From NCBI GenBank assembly GCA_949987705.1, contig OX465282.1, positions 81,518,070-81,582,069 on the forward strand: DNA of 64,000 bases. Reading direction: 5' to 3'. The DNA is from Thereva unica (taxonomy: Eukaryota; Arthropoda; Insecta; Diptera; Therevidae). The notes under the pieces are model-generated. The model searched no databases. It had not been told where the DNA came from and worked only from the letters and a program-made list of their open reading frames with translations. Positions 60,074-64,000 of the stretch are shown piece by piece. Each line of letters opens with the position of its first letter. The first letter of the stretch is position 1. Both the position numbers and the translations under genes were made by a program.

Positions 60074-61085
60074 GGAATAAACAGGCATGCAGATCTGCTC
60101 CTATCAGAAGGTTTCCCTGTCTTTTGGGAAATCCTTTCAATAGAGGTAACAGAGTCAAAAATTCAGGATGTCGGTGCTTGATCCCTATTGGATCTGACTC
60201 TACTTTGTTAAGAGGTTGGTTGAAAGTAATTGTTATCTCATATTCTAGATATCTGGTTTCAACTCTTTGATGAATCATGTCTGGGGTTTGAGGAGCGGGT
60301 TGTGGAGGTTTGGGGACAACAAGATTGGAGTTGATTAAACTCTTGAGTTTTGTAATCTGTTCCTTTAAATCATCTATGGTTTGCAGTGAGTTATTTTGAA
60401 GGGCCATATTATCCTCTCTTGCAGTCTTTAACTGAGTATGAATATCCAATTGTGTCTCTCTCTCTGCTAAGGCCACCTTTAAAGAAGAAAATACCTTCTC
60501 CAAATCTCTTACTGCACTATCCTCAGCTTGACATCTTGCACCAGTAAGCATGTAAGTCCACTTTTTGTCCATTTCCCCTTTGAGTCCTTTATTCTGTTGT
60601 AAGTCCTCAACACAAGAAATAAACAGCTGTGGAACAATTTTTGATCTTTCAGATTGCCACATGTGATACAATTGGGAATTAGGGCATATGGTTAACCAAT
60701 CTAACAATATAGATGTTATATCATTTTCAGTCACAAATTTGGGTGGATTGACTGTCTCTACAGGAGGTAGGGTCCTCTGAGTCACAAACTTCTTGACCTT
60801 GGTCGGTCTGTTGTTCTTACCCAATCCTCCTAAATCGGGGATGAGAGATGTTGGGGTCACATTTGGTTTTTTTGGGGGCAATTCCGGAGGTAGAGAAATT
60901 AAAGTTTCTTGCTCAGTAAAGAGTTTGTCCTCATCATGCCCGAGTGAGGCGCAAATTTGATTAATCTTAGGTGACCTAATCTGTCTGAGCATGTCGGTGT
61001 CTGGATCTTCAATGGATATCGAATGTGCCATATTGATTTTTCTTGATAGGTTATAATTTATTATATTCTCATTATTTCTTCGCAA
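60009..61085 (-). CDS. Coiled-coil protein of unknown origin (open in copy B)
   Basis: The likely start is ATG 61031 (MAHSISIEDPDTDM, context AATATGG), giving about 340 codons; the longer frame starts inside the tandem repeat and is probably fortuitous. Order: acidic, low-complexity N-terminus (residues 1-70, IEDPDTDM, LPPELPPKKP); a globular-looking segment (FVTENDITSILLDWLTICPN, QLYHMWQSERSKIVPQLF); a coiled coil at about 165-245 (DLEKVFSSLKVALAERETQL, LKEQITKLKSLI); and a C-terminal segment (RYLEYEITITFNQPLNKVES, HPEFLTLLPLLKGF). The last ~18 residues are tandem-repeat sequence. The 997 bp insert (60074-61070) is flanked by ATTA. I recognise no family; an acidic N-terminus plus central coiled coil is compatible with, but not evidence for, a viral phosphoprotein or a gag. 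Confidence 0.6.
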   Translation of the reverse strand: MRRNNENIINYNLSRKINMAHSISIEDPDTDMLRQIRSPKINQICASLGHDEDKLFTEQETLISLPPELPPKKPNVTPTSLIPDLGGLGKNNRPTKVKKFVTQRTLPPVETVNPPKFVTENDITSILLDWLTICPNSQLYHMWQSERSKIVPQLFISCVEDLQQNKGLKGEMDKKWTYMLTGARCQAEDSAVRDLEKVFSSLKVALAERETQLDIHTQLKTAREDNMALQNNSLQTIDDLKEQITKLKSLINSNLVVPKPPQPAPQTPDMIHQRVETRYLEYEITITFNQPLNKVESDPIGIKHRHPEFLTLLPLLKGFPKRQGNLLIGADLHACLFLILKYVLWILKYCEEELKVKD

Positions 61086-61245
61086 TACTTTAAATTAATC
61101 TTTTACTTTCAATTCCTCTCCACAATACTTTGAATCCACAATACTTTAAAATTATTTCTTCGCAATACTTTAAATTAATCTTTTACTTTCAATTCCTCTT
61201 CACAATACTTTAGAATCCTCAAGATTTTAAAATTATTTCTTCTCC
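61075..61245 (-). repeat. ~80 bp AT-rich tandem repeats, continued (copy B)
   Basis: Counterpart of 38722-38895; two units on the upstream side of the coiled-coil insert. Confidence 0.75.
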
Positions 61246-61279
61246 CAAGCGCCCATTGATAAACCGAACTCAAAACAAC

Positions 61280-61400
61280 AACTCGTAAGGACTTGTCCGG
61301 TTCGCGATTCAAAAAACAACTCGTAAGGACTTGTCCGGTTCGCGATTCAAAACAACAACTTGTAAGGACTTGTCCGGTTCGCGATTCGAAGCTCAACAAC
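61280..61400. repeat. Three tandem ~40 bp units with GGACTTGTCCGGTTCGCGAT (copy B)
   Basis: Counterpart of 38925-39060. The units are nearly invariant between copies. Confidence 0.8.
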
Positions 61401-61439
61401 TATTCTTGACTTGCGCGCTCCGCGTTTCAAAACCAACTC

Positions 61440-61442
61440 TTA
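61440..61442. other. Empty Harbinger target site (TTA)
   Basis: The single TTA in 'caactcTTActgttttt' corresponds to the duplicated TTA around the Harbinger element in copy A (39091-39093 and 51043-51045). It documents the state before insertion. Confidence 0.95.
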
Positions 61443-61662
61443 CTGTTTTTCTAAAACCAGAAATCGCGACGGTTTCGCGATTCAAACTAAGAAAACCTTA
61501 TTTCTTGGAAAAATGTCCCTCCACATAAAATTTACTAGAGAAAACTGTTGATTTGGCAGTTCTCACGGGCAACTTTGACCTTCATTTTTGGTCGCACGTC
61601 AAGTGCCTATTTAGCGTTTCTCACACCTGAAGTGAGCGCGCAAATTATCTTATCAGACAAAG

Positions 61663-61889
61663 GACTCATATTACCGGCACCGATTCGTCGTTCCCGTGCA
61701 GGGAAAATGTGCATGGTTGTAATAAACCGGTGCAATATGAGTTTTGGAATTTAATTTAAGTTTTGTACGTTTAATTTATTAAACTTGGACTTTTTGTTGG
61801 ACCTTGAAAATGTTTGAGCAACGTGATTTTATTGTTTAGGCAAAAGGGCCAATTTTTGGGAGAGTTTGGCGAATATTTGGTTCACAACA
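61663..61889 (+). repeat. ~227 bp repeat (copy B), also at 15686-15912 (-)
   Basis: Matches 51266-51492 and, inverted, 15686-15912. Bases 61890-62266 continue the duplicated block without recognisable genes. Confidence 0.7.
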
Positions 61890-62266
61890 GAATAATGAAA
61901 GCTTGTCTAGGCAATCTGAAACTACACTAAGTATTTTGCTGTGGTTGTGATCGCAGGAGCTACCTTCTGAGTTATTTTCGGGAGATTAATGGACTTTGCC
62001 TTATTAAATGCTTTTGCTATGCGAGATGAATTGTAAAATTATTTTAACTGCAAGATATTTTAGAAAAGGACTTCATAAATAAAACAATTTATTTTTAAAG
62101 AATTTTCATTAATTATTTTCATTTTGCTTTACGTTTTTAACGCACTGATTTCAATTTTGTATCTACTAAAACTAACGCAGCTTCTTGTATATCTTCAGTC
62201 TATTTTTTTAGCAATTGATTGCATAATTAATGCTGTTGAAGATAACCCGCGGCTTTTTCAAGAAAA

Positions 62267-64000
62267 GAGTCGATGTCGAGTCGTGATTGAGTCAACACGT
62301 ATCAACGCAGTGACATTAAATCAAAGTAAAATTCGATTCTAATTATAAAGAGTTCTTCCTCGCGGTAACGTGGTTTAAAGGTTGATTTAAGTTACCGTTG
62401 TCGCGTAGTGAAAATATAATTTAAACTGTCCGGAAGCAAGATATTAAATATCAATAGAAAAAGGGCCGCCTCTCAAGACATGGCCGAGGGCGGGGATCCA
62501 CTGGGTCCCCGACCAAATAAAGATAAAAGTAAAGGAGCCAGAAAAGGAGCCAAAGGAATCAAGAAAACATTCAATTTAGATATTAATGGGGATTTCCCAA
62601 ATCTACCTGAAAGCACACCTAACATAGGTGAAGATATTAAAACAAACAAGATTAACGGTAAACCTGAAACAATGGCACCAATATTTAACAACGAGGAAGC
62701 CACAATGACTTCAACACCAACAGAGGGAATACATATTCATAAAGACACAGTTCCTATGGAAGACACAAACGCTGAACAATCGCATAGCCCCGACACTGAC
62801 GAAGGCTGGATGAGGGTAAAATATAAAAACAAGACAGCACTGCCTGGTGAAGCAACCGGTTACAAAAAAAACAACAACGCTGAAAATAACAATTTCGACA
62901 ATAGATTTAGTTCATTAGCAGATGGTAATACCCAAGCAGACTTTCATAATACTAATAATCTTAATTCTGTTAAAATTAATAGAAATGCTAACCCTAGTGC
63001 TAATACTGCAAATAAAAATAAAAATACTAAATTTTGTCCACCCATTTTCATTCAAGAGGTGAATGTTAAAGAGCTAAACATTATGATCCAGGGTATTTTC
63101 AAAGGCCGTGGCTGTGAATATAAAATTGCCCACCTACGTAATCGTGGGATTAAACTTTATTTTAAATCCGCTGAACACCACAAGGAATTTTTCTTGAAAC
63201 TAAAAGAAAGAGAAGTTGACTCCCACACCTTCACTCACCCCCAAGATAAACGCACTACCCTTATACTCAGAGGCGTCTGTTCCGATTATACCCCTGAGGA
63301 AATTAATGATGACTTAAAACAGCATCACCCGTATCTCTCAATCATTAAGATTAAACCATACTCCACTTCTCACTCAAGACGTAATAAAATTACGCTCAGC
63401 CTCTTCCTTGTACAATTTTCTCCGGATACAGAATTCTCTAAAATATCACAAGTTAAATGTATTCTCCAACAGGCGGTGAGCTGGGAAAAAATCAAAAATT
63501 CTGGGCCTACTCAATGTAAGAATTGCCAATTATATGGCCATACTGCTTCTAATTGCAATAGGGGATACAGATGCGTAAAATGCTCCTTCAATCACCTTCC
63601 CGGAAAATGCACTAGAATCAATTTAAATGACGACCTAGTATACTGCGTTAACTGCAAAAGTACAGGTCATCCTGCAAATTTCAAAGGGTGCCCTACCTAC
63701 CTTAAAAGAGAGGAACTTAAGGCCTCCCTTAGAAATAAATACAAACCTCAACCTAGCGCTGACAACAATAATACTCGCCCTATAAATGGGAATATACCCC
63801 CGTCATTTAGGACCTCTAACTTTACCTATGCCGATTGTTTCAACCAAAAATCACAAGAAAGAAACCCTCCTAACAATAATATTAATTTCATGTCTACTGA
63901 AGGTCTAGCGGACGTTTTTAACTTTTCACAATTGCACTTTGGTTTGTCGTTCCCACAACTCATTAAAAAAATAAATAGTTTTTTACCTTACTATAGAGCG
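62267..64000 (+). mobile_element. Jockey-like LINE, 5' end (runs off the window)
   Basis: Copy B sequence stops at 'tcaagaaaa' (62266) and a new sequence begins GAGTCGATGTCGAGTCGTG. A 213 bp 5' UTR is followed by a long ORF1. The AGTCGTG-type words at the start resemble the downstream promoter of Jockey/I-type LINEs. The element is cut by the window end, so ORF2 is not seen. Confidence 0.8.
62480..64000 (+). CDS. Jockey-type LINE ORF1 (gag-like), partial at the window edge
   Basis: From ATG 62480 the frame stays open for 507 codons to the edge. The N-terminal ~170 residues are Asn/Lys/Thr-rich and disordered-looking. A PRE_C2HC-like domain lies at about 258-310 (TTLILRGVCSDYTPEEINDD). Three Cys/His knuckles follow at about 345-358 (CKNCQLYGHTASNC), 364-376 (CVKCSFNHLPGKC) and 389-404 (CVNCKSTGHPANFKGC). 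This order is that of Jockey/I-clade ORF1 proteins, which coat the element RNA and take it to the nucleus. No stop or frameshift is seen, so the copy may be young. The C-terminus is missing. Confidence 0.88.
   Translation, partial: MAEGGDPLGPRPNKDKSKGARKGAKGIKKTFNLDINGDFPNLPESTPNIGEDIKTNKINGKPETMAPIFNNEEATMTSTPTEGIHIHKDTVPMEDTNAEQSHSPDTDEGWMRVKYKNKTALPGEATGYKKNNNAENNNFDNRFSSLADGNTQADFHNTNNLNSVKINRNANPSANTANKNKNTKFCPPIFIQEVNVKELNIMIQGIFKGRGCEYKIAHLRNRGIKLYFKSAEHHKEFFLKLKEREVDSHTFTHPQDKRTTLILRGVCSDYTPEEINDDLKQHHPYLSIIKIKPYSTSHSRRNKITLSLFLVQFSPDTEFSKISQVKCILQQAVSWEKIKNSGPTQCKNCQLYGHTASNCNRGYRCVKCSFNHLPGKCTRINLNDDLVYCVNCKSTGHPANFKGCPTYLKREELKASLRNKYKPQPSADNNNTRPINGNIPPSFRTSNFTYADCFNQKSQERNPPNNNINFMSTEGLADVFNFSQLHFGLSFPQLIKKINSFLPYYRA

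Larger units (their letters stand above)
52565..62266. repeat. Copy B of the direct tandem duplication
   Basis: It matches copy A from the env relic (31682) to 51869, ignoring the Harbinger element. It contains the 741 bp of pol missing in A and a 746 bp Tc1-type hairpin that A lacks. The right end is cut by the Jockey-like LINE at 62267, so the original boundary may lie beyond. The left end starts within env, 820 bp downstream of the start of the env relic. Confidence 0.9.

Noticed and set aside
60009..61085. Calling the coiled-coil ORF a rhabdovirus-type phosphoprotein
   Set aside because: An acidic N-terminus and central coiled coil are too general. No gene-junction signals or neighbouring viral genes were recognised, so it is left as unknown.

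Overview
The window looks like a transposon-dense stretch of an insect (at least arthropod) nuclear genome. Evidence: almost every coding segment belongs to an eukaryotic mobile element (BEL/Pao, Ty3/Gypsy and errantivirus-type LTR elements, two or more LINE clades, PIF/Harbinger, hAT, Tc1/mariner and piggyBac-like DNA elements), consensus GT-AG introns occur, and env fragments of the insect errantivirus type are present. I see no convincing single-copy host gene, tRNA, rRNA or CRISPR array. The species cannot be named from the sequence.

Layout. 1-2193: a broken BEL/Pao polymerase (- strand) split by a 598 bp internally deleted LINE. 2460-8700: a decayed Ty3/Gypsy element (Gypsy-1, - strand; SAP-type gag, zinc knuckles, pol) split by a 5'-truncated LINE. 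8701-15685: relics of a LINE and a BEL gag, then a run of non-autonomous DNA elements: a long-TIR element with another TIR element inside it (9411-11376), a TTA-flanked MITE (11725-12173), a TTAA-flanked element carrying three 145 bp tandem units (12337-13573), a LINE relic, and an ATT-flanked MITE (15302-15623) inside an unidentified ORF. 15686-30862: a second Gypsy element (Gypsy-2, - strand) with leader, primer-binding site and repeat-bearing LTR. It is cut into at least six pieces by a 2.3 kb hAT element, three inserts of LINE family A (one of them a short divergent tail) and an RTE-like LINE end.

30863-62266: a plus-strand errantivirus-type env pseudogene leads into a direct tandem duplication of about 8-9 kb. 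Copy A is 31682-39093 plus 51046-51869; copy B is 52565-62266. Each copy carries env remnants on both strands, a split aspartic protease, a deleted errantivirus pol, a zinc-knuckle gag with consensus splice sites, AT-rich ~80 bp tandem repeats, and a 997 bp insert with a coiled-coil ORF of unknown origin. Shared disabling mutations show that the block was already dead when it was duplicated.

After the duplication copy A received a PIF/Harbinger element (39094-51042; 45 bp TIRs, TTA target duplication). That element was hit by LINE family A (39813-49123), which in turn was hit by a BEL/Pao element (42164-47996) with two identical 204 bp LTRs and an uninterrupted 1773-codon gag-pol. Copy B retains the empty Harbinger site at 61440-61442. 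It instead received a near-perfect 746 bp Tc1-derived hairpin (54973-55718) and a Jockey-like LINE starting at 62267, whose ORF1 runs off the right edge.

The genes do not form a host pathway: they are the gag, protease, RT, RNase H, integrase, env or transposase of separate mobile elements. The elements most likely to have been active recently are BEL/Pao, LINE family A and the Jockey-like LINE. The most puzzling pieces are the coiled-coil insert, the spliced gag-like unit and the hairpin.
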